DNA of 64,000 nucleotides, from positions 806,001 to 870,000 of the forward strand of contig NZ_JAEKFI010000003.1 of the NCBI RefSeq assembly GCF_016650635.1, in the 5' to 3' direction. This DNA is from Pseudomonas sp. TH43. GTDB taxonomy: Bacteria > Pseudomonadota > Gammaproteobacteria > Pseudomonadales > Pseudomonadaceae. This document shows, piece by piece, positions 27,208 to 35,772 of this stretch (positions within the stretch are counted from its first letter, which is position 1; each line of letters starts with the position of its first letter). Position numbers and translations under genes: made by a program. Below the pieces are notes generated by a model. It had not been told where the DNA came from, did no database searches, and was given only the letters and a program-made list of their open reading frames with translations.

Positions 27208-27855
27208 TCAGGGTGCCAGACGTTCAAGAATCCAGTCGGCGCCCTGTAAGCGGTAGTTGAGGCGATCGTGCAGACGGCTCGGACGGCCCTGCCAGAATTC
27301 GATGCGCTCAGGCAGCAACCGATACCCGCCCCAATGTTCCGGGCAATCGGGTTGAGTATCGGAAAAACGCTGCTCAGTGGCTTTGAGCAAGTCTTCCAGT
27401 TCACCTCGCCCGTTGATCACCCGGCTTTGCGGCGATGCCCAGGCACCGAGACGGCTGCCCAGCGGACGCACCTGATAATAGGCATCGGACTCTTGCGGCG
27501 TGACCTTCACCACCCGGCCTTCGATGCGCACCTGACGTTCGAGGGTTGGCCAGAAGAAGGTCATGGCGGCAAACGGATTGGCCAGCAGGTGCTGGCCCTT
27601 GGCGCTGTCGTAGTTGGTGAAGAAAGTGAAACCCTGCTCGTCCAGGCCCTTGAGCAGCAGAATGCGGCAATGCGGACGTCCGTCCGCATCGACCGTGGCC
27701 AGAGTCATGGCGTTGGCTTCCACCGGCGCCTGCTCGGTTTTCACCGCGTCGGCGAACCAGTGGTGAAACAGCGCAAACGGCTCGGCCGGGGCTTGCGCCT
27801 CGGTCAAACCATCACGGGTGTAATCGCGACGCATATCTGCCAGAGCCTGGGTCAT
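27208..27855 (-). CDS. pdxH: Pyridoxamine/pyridoxine 5'-phosphate oxidase
   Basis: A 215-residue FMN-dependent enzyme that oxidises PNP or PMP to pyridoxal 5'-phosphate, the last step of vitamin B6 synthesis and salvage. Family landmarks include [48 protein letters not shown] and the C-terminal [14 protein letters not shown]. Length and N-terminus ([10 protein letters not shown]) are normal. It lies 24 bases downstream of the OmpA-type gene on the same strand. Confidence 0.95.
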   Translation of the reverse strand: MTQALADMRRDYTRDGLTEAQAPAEPFALFHHWFADAVKTEQAPVEANAMTLATVDADGRPHCRILLLKGLDEQGFTFFTNYDSAKGQHLLANPFAAMTFFWPTLERQVRIEGRVVKVTPQESDAYYQVRPLGSRLGAWASPQSRVINGRGELEDLLKATEQRFSDTQPDCPEHWGGYRLLPERIEFWQGRPSRLHDRLNYRLQGADWILERLAP

Positions 27856-27879
27856 GGCGCATTCCTTTTCGTTAGCGGA

Positions 27880-28983
27880 TCACTTCTTGGTGGCATCAGC
27901 GGCGGCGACTTTCTTGTCGGTCGCGGCGGCTTTGGCTGGCGTGGTTTTCTTCGCTGGAGCCTTGGCCGGTGCCTTTTTGGCTGGGGCCTTGGCGGCAGCT
28001 TTCTTCGCCGGGGCTTTTTTCGCGGCTGGCACAGCGGCTTTCTTCGCAGCAGGCGCCGGTGTTACCGGTTTGGCAGCAGGCTTGACGTCTTGCGCAGCGA
28101 CCAGGGTCACTGGCGCCGGCGCCGGCATGTTGTATTTGCTCAGCAGCGCAACCATGGTGTTCTGCGGGGTCACCAGCAGTTCAACGCGACGGTTCAGAGC
28201 ACGGCCTTCAACGCTGTCGTTGGCCGCACGCGGGGCTTCGGAACCCATGCCGCGCAGCATCAGGCGATCGCGCTGCAAACCACTGAGGCGGAAGATCGCC
28301 GCAATGGCCTGGGCACGTTCCTGGCTCAGTTTGATGTTGGCCGGTGCAGCACCGCTCGAGTCGCTGTGACCGAGTACCAGAACCGCGGTTTTCGGGTCGG
28401 CTTCGAGGATTTTCGCTACACGGGTGAAAGGGCCGAGGGTGACCGGCAGCAGCATTGCCGGACGATCCGGGTTGAACGAGCCTTCGACCGGTGCAGTTAC
28501 GACCAGCACGTTTTCACGGCGCTCGAGTTGCAGATTGCTGTCCTTGACCGCTTCACGCAGACGCGGCTCGTAGTCATCCAGCCAGGCTTGCGTGACTTTC
28601 GGATCAGGCATCGGCACGGCTTTGGCGGTTGGCTGATCCTTGCCGCCAAACGGCCACCACCACTTGCTGCCGGTGTCGGCGTCAGCCTTGGCCACGGCGA
28701 CCGGTTTCTTGGCTTCCGGTGCCACCTCAGCCTTCATGTCGGCCTTGGCCGCTTCATCATCGGAACCGAACGGCCAGTACCAAGGGTTGCTGCTTTCAGC
28801 CTTGGCCACTGGCGCAGTAGCCGCCGGTTTCAATGGAGCGACGGGGGCCGGTTCTTTCGCCGCAACCTTGTCGGAAGAACCGAACGGCCACCAACTGCCG
28901 CCGTCTGCATCGTTTTTCGGGGTCTGTGCGCAACCGGTGATCGCTACACACAGGGCCAGGGCGAGGGTCTTTTTAGATGACAT
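27880..28983 (-). CDS. OmpA-family lipoprotein with histone-H1-like tail
   Basis: A 367-residue lipoprotein precursor (lipobox VAITGC, C18). Three aromatic WPFG motifs (residues 32-35, 70-73, 110-113) are spaced through an Ala/Lys/Pro linker. A C-terminal-type OmpA peptidoglycan-binding domain follows, with VLGHSDSSG and GRALNRRVELLV. It then ends in a ~55-residue tail made almost only of K, A and P, like histone H1 or AlgP. The OmpA part should anchor it to peptidoglycan. The basic tail could bind nucleic acid, LPS or other anionic polymers; this is inference. The tail makes low-complexity DNA that may vary in length. Confidence 0.85.
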   Translation of the reverse strand: MSSKKTLALALCVAITGCAQTPKNDADGGSWWPFGSSDKVAAKEPAPVAPLKPAATAPVAKAESSNPWYWPFGSDDEAAKADMKAEVAPEAKKPVAVAKADADTGSKWWWPFGGKDQPTAKAVPMPDPKVTQAWLDDYEPRLREAVKDSNLQLERRENVLVVTAPVEGSFNPDRPAMLLPVTLGPFTRVAKILEADPKTAVLVLGHSDSSGAAPANIKLSQERAQAIAAIFRLSGLQRDRLMLRGMGSEAPRAANDSVEGRALNRRVELLVTPQNTMVALLSKYNMPAPAPVTLVAAQDVKPAAKPVTPAPAAKKAAVPAAKKAPAKKAAAKAPAKKAPAKAPAKKTTPAKAAATDKKVAAADATKK

Positions 28984-29096
28984 TGAAAATCCACAAAATG
29001 AAGTAATGAAAAATCAGAGCACTGTCGCCCGGATAAACAGCCGTTTTGAATCAAAATTTCTCTCGAGGTTCCGACCCTGGAGCCTCAGTTGATGCT

Positions 29097-30248
29097 TTAC
29101 AGACAAGTGGCAAGCACCCGCGCGAGCTTCTGCGCGCGCGGATCCATCAAGACGTACGGCCCAAGGGTATTTGTCACAAAACCAAACGCGACATCATGCT
29201 CAGGGTCAGCAAAACCGATGGAGCCGCCCGCGCCCGGATGACCGAACGCCCGCGGGCCGAGGCCGTAGGTAGCATTGGGTACGTCAGGTTGATCGAGCAT
29301 GCAGCCCAGACCGAAACGGGTGCGGGTCAGCAGGGTTTTGTCCTCGCCGATACTGTGCTCGCGGGTCAGCTCTTCGAGCATGTCGCTTTCGAGCAGGCTG
29401 CCATCGAGTAAACCGGCGTAGAACCCGGCCAGACTGCGCGCATTACCGTGGCCGTTGGCCGCCGGTTGCTGCATGCGTCGCCATTCCGGTTTGTTGGTGC
29501 TGGTGAGCACCGACGGTGGATTGGTAAAGGCGCGGGTGGTCATGGCAGCAGGTTCACGCAGGGTGACTTGCAGCAGGCGTTGCGCGGCGGCATCGCCAGC
29601 GTTGCCTTTGCATCGGGCGATGTGCGCGACACGATGAAACTCCTCATCGGCCAGACCGACGTGAAAGTCCAGGCCCAACGGTTTGGCGACGCGAGCAACG
29701 ATGGATTCGCCCGGTCCGCGGCCGTCGGCGCGCCGTAGCAATTCACCAATCAGCCAGCCGTAGGTGATCGCGGCGTAACCGTGACCGGTGCCCGGCGTCC
29801 ACCACGGTGCTTCGGCCGCGAGGGCGTCGACCATGGTTTGCCAGTCGTACAGGGCTTCGGGGGCCAGCAGTTCGCGCAGAGCCGGCAAACCGGCCTGATG
29901 GCAGAGCAATTGGCGCAAGGTAACGGATTCTTTACCGGCGGCGGCGAATTCTGGCCAGTAACCCGCGACCGGAACATCCAGTTGCAACTTGCCTTCGGCG
30001 ACCAGTTGCAGCGCGGTGACGGCGGTAAAGGTTTTGGTGCAGGAGAACAGGTTGGCGATGGTGTCGCTGTGCCAGGCCTCGGCCCCGTCCTTGTCGGCGG
30101 TACCGGACCAGAGGTCGAGGACGGTTTCCCCGCCGACCTGAATGCACAAGGCTGCGCCGCGTTCCTGGGGATCGTCGAACAGTGCGGCGAAAGCGTCGCG
30201 CACCGCTTCGAATTGAAGCTCGTAATGTCCCTGAATCTGCACCCGCAA
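29097..30248 (-). CDS. Serine hydrolase, class C beta-lactamase/esterase family
   Basis: A 383-residue protein with no signal peptide, so probably cytoplasmic. The active-site S-x-x-K is SCTK (S69-K72). The second motif is GYAAITYGW with Y158, where beta-lactamases have Y-x-N, and a late GHPGAGG resembles the H-x-G box. This pattern fits EstB-like esterases rather than true beta-lactamases. Substrate unknown. The unrelated OmpA-type gene lies downstream after a 113-base gap. Confidence 0.85.
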   Translation of the reverse strand: MRVQIQGHYELQFEAVRDAFAALFDDPQERGAALCIQVGGETVLDLWSGTADKDGAEAWHSDTIANLFSCTKTFTAVTALQLVAEGKLQLDVPVAGYWPEFAAAGKESVTLRQLLCHQAGLPALRELLAPEALYDWQTMVDALAAEAPWWTPGTGHGYAAITYGWLIGELLRRADGRGPGESIVARVAKPLGLDFHVGLADEEFHRVAHIARCKGNAGDAAAQRLLQVTLREPAAMTTRAFTNPPSVLTSTNKPEWRRMQQPAANGHGNARSLAGFYAGLLDGSLLESDMLEELTREHSIGEDKTLLTRTRFGLGCMLDQPDVPNATYGLGPRAFGHPGAGGSIGFADPEHDVAFGFVTNTLGPYVLMDPRAQKLARVLATCL

Positions 30249-30363
30249 CTCCCCCGCGAAAACGCTCTACAAAGTGGCCCGCATTGTTCCAGCCCTTGAG
30301 GGATTTGGGAACAGTGGCGGGCTAGACGGTTATTTCGGAATTTTCGTTGAGACGGCTGACGCC

Positions 30364-30435
30364 TTCGCGAGCAGGCTCGCTCCCTCAGCAGATCGTCAGT
30401 GATATAGAGATCCAGTGCGGGAGCGAGCCTGCTCG
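30364..30435. repeat. REP-type inverted pair, family A (diverged)
   Basis: Family A units at 30364-30384 and 30416-30435 in the gap before the glycoside-hydrolase-like gene. Both carry substitutions in the CTCCCACA end (CTCCCTCA; TGCGGGAG). Confidence 0.75.
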
Positions 30436-30476
30436 GCGGCGTTCCGACGAAGAACGAAAACGCGGTGCCTCAGGAC

Positions 30477-32969
30477 TCAGTGACCATTGCCTGAGTGCCC
30501 GCCGGCATGCCCTGCGCCCGGCCCCTTGCCGGCCTCACCCTTGCGCCCGCCCTCAGCTTCGTGACCGGCCGCAGTGGGCGCTTTCTCAGCCTCTTTACCC
30601 AACTGATCAATCGCCTGCAAATTACTCTTGCGCACGGTCTCGACAAAACCCTGATACGGCAGATCTGTCACACCGACCAAGCCGAAATGACCATTCTCAC
30701 CATCCAGCAGACGCCCGGTCACCGGTTGATCCAGGTACTGGAACCAATGCACACCGACAATCGACGGTTCGCTCAACGCCTGTTTAAGGAAGTTGGCGTA
30801 CGCCGGGCCACGGTCTTCTTCCTTGGCCAATTGCGTCACGCCGCCCCAGAACGGGCCACGATCAGCGGAGCCAAAGTTGAACTCGGTGATCAATACCGGC
30901 TTGTCCAAGGCCCGCAGTGCGGCGAAGTCATAGCCATCCTGAGGCTTGAGGGTGTACATGTTGAAGCTCAGCACGTCGCAATATTGAGCGCACGAGGCCA
31001 CGGCTTCCGGAGTGCTGAGGGCGAAACGACCGCCAAGCAGCAACTGGTTCGGCGCGTGCCATTTCAGCGAGTCGGAAATGGTTTTGAAGTAGGTGTCGGC
31101 GAAGACTTTCTGGAAGTATTTGAAGTCGGCCTCGATTTCCGGGTGTTCCGCGCTCGGCAGCGGTGGTTCGAAGCCCGGATCTTCCATCAACTCCCACGCC
31201 GGCAGGTCAATGCCCCACGCCTTCGACAGACCAGCCTGATTGCGGTACTTGTCGCGCAACTGCTTGAGAAATGCACGCTTGGCGGGCACGTCGGTGGTCA
31301 TTTTCAATGTGCCGTAAGCCAGTGCGTAGCGCGATTTCGGATCATCGCCGGCCCCTGCCCAGGCCAACTCGTTGTCGGCGAAGTAACCAATCAACCACGG
31401 ATCGTCGCGGTGATCGCGGGCCGCAATGGCCACCGCGCGCTCGGTGGCCATGGCAAAACGTGGATCGAACGGATCGGGCATCGCGCCCCACCAATCGTTA
31501 CCGGTGCTGATGCTGGTGTAGTCGCCGACGATCGACAATGGCAAGGTGTACGGCACACGCTCGGCGTCACCAAGCGCCTCGGCGCTCCAGTTGCCGACAG
31601 TATTGAAGCCCCAGGCTTGCAGGCGATCGAGGGTGTGGCTCGCCCACTTCTGCTCATCGACCGTGGCTTTGCATGGCGCGGCAACGGCTTCAACAGCGGC
31701 TTTTTCAGCCGTTGCCGCCACCGCATCGGTTTTCGCCGCTTCGGCGACACCGGCTTTCGCTTCGCTCGACTCTGTCGCAGGTTCGGCGGCCTTCACTGCC
31801 GTTTGTTCCACCGCGTCAGCCTTGGCCGCTTCTGCGATTCCCGCCTTTTGGTCGCTGTCAGCGTGGCAGGGTTCGCCGTAAACCCGTTGCAGGTTGGCGC
31901 CATAGAAGTCGTACCAGCGCCCGTTGCCGTAACCACGGCCTTGATCGGCGCCGTTGCCGCCTCGGTTATCGCCTTCGCCGAAGTGGCTGGCGAGTGGCTC
32001 GCCGGGTTTTGGCAGGGATTCAAACATCCACTCGCGACCGGCCACGTAGGTCTGATTGACCTCCGGACTGACCGTATTGACGCCAAGGGAATAGAACGGG
32101 TGCCCCTCGGGCGTGACCAGATACCAGCGACCGTCACGCTTTTCCGTACGGAAGAAGCCGCTGGCCTTGAACGCAGGGCCTTTGTTCCAGCCACCGAATT
32201 TGTCCAGCGAGGATTTTTCGCGCTCGGCCAGCCAGGTTTTCAGCTGCTGCTGTTCCCTGGCAGTAGCGGATTTGAGTTGTTCGTCGGAGCTGACCTTTTC
32301 CGGCCACTTGCTGCGGGTCGACTGCCCGTAAGCGTCGACAAGATTGCCGTACACCGCCTGAGTTGCATCGCCATCCTGCACACCGAAACGTTCCAGCAGC
32401 AGGCTCTGGGCAACTTTTGGCTGATCCATCGAGAGGCTCACCGATACCACTTGGCTGCGATCGATTTCACCGCTGCTACTGGCCAGCAGAATGCGCTGGC
32501 CATCGACGGTCATCGGCATTGGCGGGCCGGCCTTCATGCCCTGACTCAGCGGCGTCGACGCCACCAGTGGCACCAACAAGGTTTGCGCCGGGCCGGCCGG
32601 CAGGTCGACGCGGCTGACCAGCGTCTTGCCGTCATTGCTCTGGATTTGCACGTAGACCGTCACGGCCCAGTTCATCGCACTCTGCAAACGCAGGGTCATC
32701 ATGCCGGACTGCGACCAGTCCCAAGCGCCGGTTTGCGGGGTCAGACGCAAGGTTGGCCGCGCCACCGGGTTGAACGTCACCCGACGCAATACTTCGCCTT
32801 CGGCCGTTTGCTCGGCGTTGGCTTGCGGCAGATCAGCGTTTTCGGTGGCGATTTTCACTACGTCAGCGGGGCGGACAAAGTTGAACAGAGTCTGCTGACC
32901 GGCGGGCGCCGCGAGCAGCGGCGCAGCGAAGATCAAGGCGAATACGGCAGGCAACGAACGGCGAATCAT
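30477..32969 (-). CDS. Secreted glycoside-hydrolase-like protein (beta-galactosidase/agarase type)
   Basis: An 830-residue exported protein. The start at 32969, after GGAGAA, opens a signal peptide MIRRSLPAVFALI...LLAAP. An N-terminal beta-sandwich is followed by a TIM barrel with GRWYLVTPEGHPFYSLGVN, LQAWGFNTVGNWS, YFADNELAW (candidate acid Glu), ITEFNFG (candidate nucleophile Glu) and VGVHWFQYLDQP. These are typical of GH42/GH50-like enzymes; the true substrate is unknown. Between about residues 370 and 435 there is an Ala/Lys/Glu-rich insertion with an internal repeat. The C-terminus is a Gly/His-rich tail. Upstream ATGs (32999, 33047) would disrupt the signal peptide. Confidence 0.7.
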   Translation of the reverse strand: MIRRSLPAVFALIFAAPLLAAPAGQQTLFNFVRPADVVKIATENADLPQANAEQTAEGEVLRRVTFNPVARPTLRLTPQTGAWDWSQSGMMTLRLQSAMNWAVTVYVQIQSNDGKTLVSRVDLPAGPAQTLLVPLVASTPLSQGMKAGPPMPMTVDGQRILLASSSGEIDRSQVVSVSLSMDQPKVAQSLLLERFGVQDGDATQAVYGNLVDAYGQSTRSKWPEKVSSDEQLKSATAREQQQLKTWLAEREKSSLDKFGGWNKGPAFKASGFFRTEKRDGRWYLVTPEGHPFYSLGVNTVSPEVNQTYVAGREWMFESLPKPGEPLASHFGEGDNRGGNGADQGRGYGNGRWYDFYGANLQRVYGEPCHADSDQKAGIAEAAKADAVEQTAVKAAEPATESSEAKAGVAEAAKTDAVAATAEKAAVEAVAAPCKATVDEQKWASHTLDRLQAWGFNTVGNWSAEALGDAERVPYTLPLSIVGDYTSISTGNDWWGAMPDPFDPRFAMATERAVAIAARDHRDDPWLIGYFADNELAWAGAGDDPKSRYALAYGTLKMTTDVPAKRAFLKQLRDKYRNQAGLSKAWGIDLPAWELMEDPGFEPPLPSAEHPEIEADFKYFQKVFADTYFKTISDSLKWHAPNQLLLGGRFALSTPEAVASCAQYCDVLSFNMYTLKPQDGYDFAALRALDKPVLITEFNFGSADRGPFWGGVTQLAKEEDRGPAYANFLKQALSEPSIVGVHWFQYLDQPVTGRLLDGENGHFGLVGVTDLPYQGFVETVRKSNLQAIDQLGKEAEKAPTAAGHEAEGGRKGEAGKGPGAGHAGGHSGNGH

Positions 32970-33064
32970 AAGAACGGAGTTCTCCCTAACGACCAACATT
33001 GGCCAATGAAAAAGCGATGGCAGAGAGATAGACAGCACGGCGGGCAAAACTGCCCACCGATGTC

Positions 33065-35209
33065 TCAGGATATTTCACGACGGAATGGCGGCAACGCATT
33101 GAGGATTGCCTTGCCGTAACGCTGGGTGACCAGACGTCGATCAAGCAAGGTGATCGTGCCGCGGTCTTCCTCGGTGCGCAGCAAGCGGCCGCAGGCCTGC
33201 ACCAGCTTCAGCGATGCGTCGGGCACGGAGATTTCCATGAACGGATTGCCACCGCGCGCCTCGATCCACTCGGACAAGGCTGCCTCGACTGGATCATCCG
33301 GCACCGAGAACGGGATCTTGGCGATCACCACGTGCTCGCAGTAGGCACCCGGCAAGTCGACGCCTTCGGCAAAACTGGCCAGACCGAACAGCACACTGGA
33401 ATCACCGCCATCGACTCGTGCCTTGTGCTTGTTCAGGGTTTCCTGTTTCGACAGGTTGCCTTGAATGAACACTTGCTTGCGCCAGTCGCGATCGAGGCCG
33501 TCGAACACGTCCTGCATCTGTTTACGCGAGGAGAACAGCACCAGCGTGCCCCGCGAGCCTTCGACCAGATCCGGCAACTCACGAATGATCGCCGCCGTAT
33601 GGGCGGCCGCATCGCGCGGGTCAGCCTTGAGATCCGGTACTCGCAATACACCGGCATCAGCATGGTGGAACGGACTCGGCACCACGGCGGTGACGGCTTT
33701 TTTCGGCAGGCCGGCGCGCATGCGAAAACGGTCGAAGGTGCCCAGCGCAGTCAGGGTTGCCGAGGTCACCAGACAGCCGTAAGCCACGTTCCACAGGCTG
33801 CGGCGCAAGGTTTCGGCGGCAAGAATCGGGCTGGCGTTGACCTCGATGTCGAACAGCGAACCGCTTTCGGCCAGGGTCAGCCAACGCGCCATCGGCGGGC
33901 TGTCTTCCGGGTCTTCGGCGGTGAACGCCGTCCACAATTCCCAGTTGCCCGAGGCACGGGACAACAGGCTGCCGAACAGCGGATACCACTCTTCGGCCTG
34001 ATTACTGGCAATGCCAATGTTGACCTCACCGTCCATACCTTCCTTGAGCAGGTCGGTCAGGCGGGTGAACAGATCATTGAGACGCGAGAAGCCTTTTTTC
34101 AGCTCGATGCCCATTTCGCGCATGTGCTCGGGAATCACCCCGGCGATGAAGCGATGACGCGGCCGCTCACGGCCCTCGACATCTTCGCCGGGTTTGAAAT
34201 CGGCAACCTGCTCGCAGGCGCTGAACATGAACTGCTGCTGAGCCTTGATCTCGCGCGCCAGCTCCGGCACTTGCTCGATCAACTTGCCGAGATCGCCCGG
34301 CAACGGATGCTGGGCCAGCAGTTTGGTGAGGTTCTTGGCGGTGGTTTCCAGCCAGTCGGCAGTGGAGCGCAGGCGCGTGTAATGGGCGAAGTGGCCGATG
34401 GCCTTGTCCGGCAGGTGGTGACCTTCGTCGAACACGTAAATGGTGTCGCGCGGATCGGGCAAAACAGCACCGCCGCCCAACGCCAGGTCAGCCAGCACCA
34501 TGTCGTGGTTGGTGACGATCACGTCGACCTTGCCCATGCCTTCGCGAGCTTTGTAAAAGGCGCACTGGCCGAAGTTCGGGCAATGGCGGTTGGTGCACTG
34601 GCTGTGATCGGTGGTCAGGCGCGCCCAATCAGCATCTTCCAGCGCGGTCGACCAACTGTCGCGATCGCCGTCCCATTTATTGCCGGCGAGTTTCTCGATC
34701 ATGCTGGTGAAGAGCTTCTGACTGGCCTCATCGACCTCTATCTTGAAGCCTTCTTCTTCGAACAGCTGCGCAGTGGCGGTTTGCGCGTGGCCTTCCTGCA
34801 GCAGCATGTCGAGCTTGGACAGGCACATGTAGCGGCCACGACCCTTGGCCAACGCGAAGGTGAAGTTCAGCCCGCTATTGCGCATCAGGTCGGGCAAATC
34901 CTTGTAGACGATTTGCTCTTGCAGGGCCACGGTAGCGGTGGCAATCACCAGGCGTTTGCCGGCCAGTTTCGCGGTAGGAATCGCCGCCAGACTGTAAGCC
35001 ACTGTCTTGCCCGTACCGGTGCCGGCTTCCACCGCGACAATCGCGGGGTCGCCACTGCGCCGGCCTTCGTCGTCGGTGTCGATATCCCCGAGGACTTTCG
35101 CGATTTCGGCGATCATCAGGCGCTGGCCGTAACGCGGCTTAAGGCTCTTGGCCTCTAGAAAACGCGAGTAGGCGCCCTGGATCGTGGTTTTGAGTTCAGT
35201 GCTGATCAT
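33065..35209 (-). CDS. dinG: ATP-dependent DNA helicase DinG
   Basis: A 714-residue superfamily 2 Fe-S helicase related to XPD that unwinds DNA 5'-3' and resolves R-loops and repair intermediates. Walker A is EAGTGTGKT (61-69) and the DEAH-type box is DEGH (261-264). Four cysteines at C129, C205, C210 and C216 have the spacing expected of the 4Fe-4S ligands. The C-terminal helicase motif QACGRLLRTEEDRG is intact. It is divergent from the CopD-family gene. Confidence 0.92.
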   Translation of the reverse strand: MISTELKTTIQGAYSRFLEAKSLKPRYGQRLMIAEIAKVLGDIDTDDEGRRSGDPAIVAVEAGTGTGKTVAYSLAAIPTAKLAGKRLVIATATVALQEQIVYKDLPDLMRNSGLNFTFALAKGRGRYMCLSKLDMLLQEGHAQTATAQLFEEEGFKIEVDEASQKLFTSMIEKLAGNKWDGDRDSWSTALEDADWARLTTDHSQCTNRHCPNFGQCAFYKAREGMGKVDVIVTNHDMVLADLALGGGAVLPDPRDTIYVFDEGHHLPDKAIGHFAHYTRLRSTADWLETTAKNLTKLLAQHPLPGDLGKLIEQVPELAREIKAQQQFMFSACEQVADFKPGEDVEGRERPRHRFIAGVIPEHMREMGIELKKGFSRLNDLFTRLTDLLKEGMDGEVNIGIASNQAEEWYPLFGSLLSRASGNWELWTAFTAEDPEDSPPMARWLTLAESGSLFDIEVNASPILAAETLRRSLWNVAYGCLVTSATLTALGTFDRFRMRAGLPKKAVTAVVPSPFHHADAGVLRVPDLKADPRDAAAHTAAIIRELPDLVEGSRGTLVLFSSRKQMQDVFDGLDRDWRKQVFIQGNLSKQETLNKHKARVDGGDSSVLFGLASFAEGVDLPGAYCEHVVIAKIPFSVPDDPVEAALSEWIEARGGNPFMEISVPDASLKLVQACGRLLRTEEDRGTITLLDRRLVTQRYGKAILNALPPFRREIS

Positions 35210-35307
35210 TGAGTGTCGGGCGCAAAAACGCTGGATAAATTTTCAGTGGTTCGGTTCGGCGGCTATCATACCCCGCGAATCGATCCTGCGCAGAACGGAG
35301 TACCCCA

Positions 35308-35772
35308 ATGACACTTTTTAGCCTCGTTTATCCCCTGCATGTGCTGTCCGCCCTGGTCTGGGTCGGCGGCATGTTTTTCGCCTGGATGGTCCTGCGCCCC
35401 GCGGCTGTGAAGGCCTTGGACGGCCCTGCCCGACTGACGTTGTGGGTGGAAGTGTTTCAAGGTTTTTTCCGCTGGGTCTGGGTCGCGGTAATCCTGTTGC
35501 CGATCAGTGGCGTGGGCATGTTGCATTTGCAGCAGGTCGGTTTTGAGACAGCGCCGAAATATGTGCAAGTGATGATCGGGTTGTACGTGGTGATGACGGC
35601 GCTGTTTATCCGCATTCAGGGCTTGATGCTGCCGGAACTGCGCACGGCAGTCGAAGCGAAGGACTGGCCGGCAGGTGCGGCGCTGCTGAGGCGGATTCGC
35701 CGGGTGGTGGGGCTTAATCTGATTGTCGGGCTGGTGCTGGTGGCGATTGCGGCGGCAAGACCGATGATCTGA
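35308..35772 (+). CDS. CopD-family membrane protein
   Basis: A 154-residue inner-membrane protein with four hydrophobic helices. The N-terminal LVYPLHVLSALVWVGGMFFAWM carries the His and Trp-x-Gly-Gly pattern of CopD/YobA-partner proteins. It has been linked to copper or heme handling by family membership only. It is monocistronic and followed directly by the tandem repeat array. Confidence 0.8.
   Translation: MTLFSLVYPLHVLSALVWVGGMFFAWMVLRPAAVKALDGPARLTLWVEVFQGFFRWVWVAVILLPISGVGMLHLQQVGFETAPKYVQVMIGLYVVMTALFIRIQGLMLPELRTAVEAKDWPAGAALLRRIRRVVGLNLIVGLVLVAIAAARPMI

Noticed and set aside
27268..28980. 570-codon + frame over pdxH and the OmpA-type gene
   Set aside because: It crosses two real minus-strand genes. 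The G/F/L-rich stretch is the antisense reading of the K/A/P tail.
27880..28983. Histone-like DNA-binding protein (AlgP) call for the K/A/P-tailed gene
   Set aside because: A lipobox and a full OmpA domain show an envelope lipoprotein; only the tail resembles AlgP.
30495..33119. 874-codon + strand frame across the glycoside-hydrolase-like gene
   Set aside because: The minus-strand product has a signal peptide and conserved barrel motifs; the + frame has none and is a shadow.
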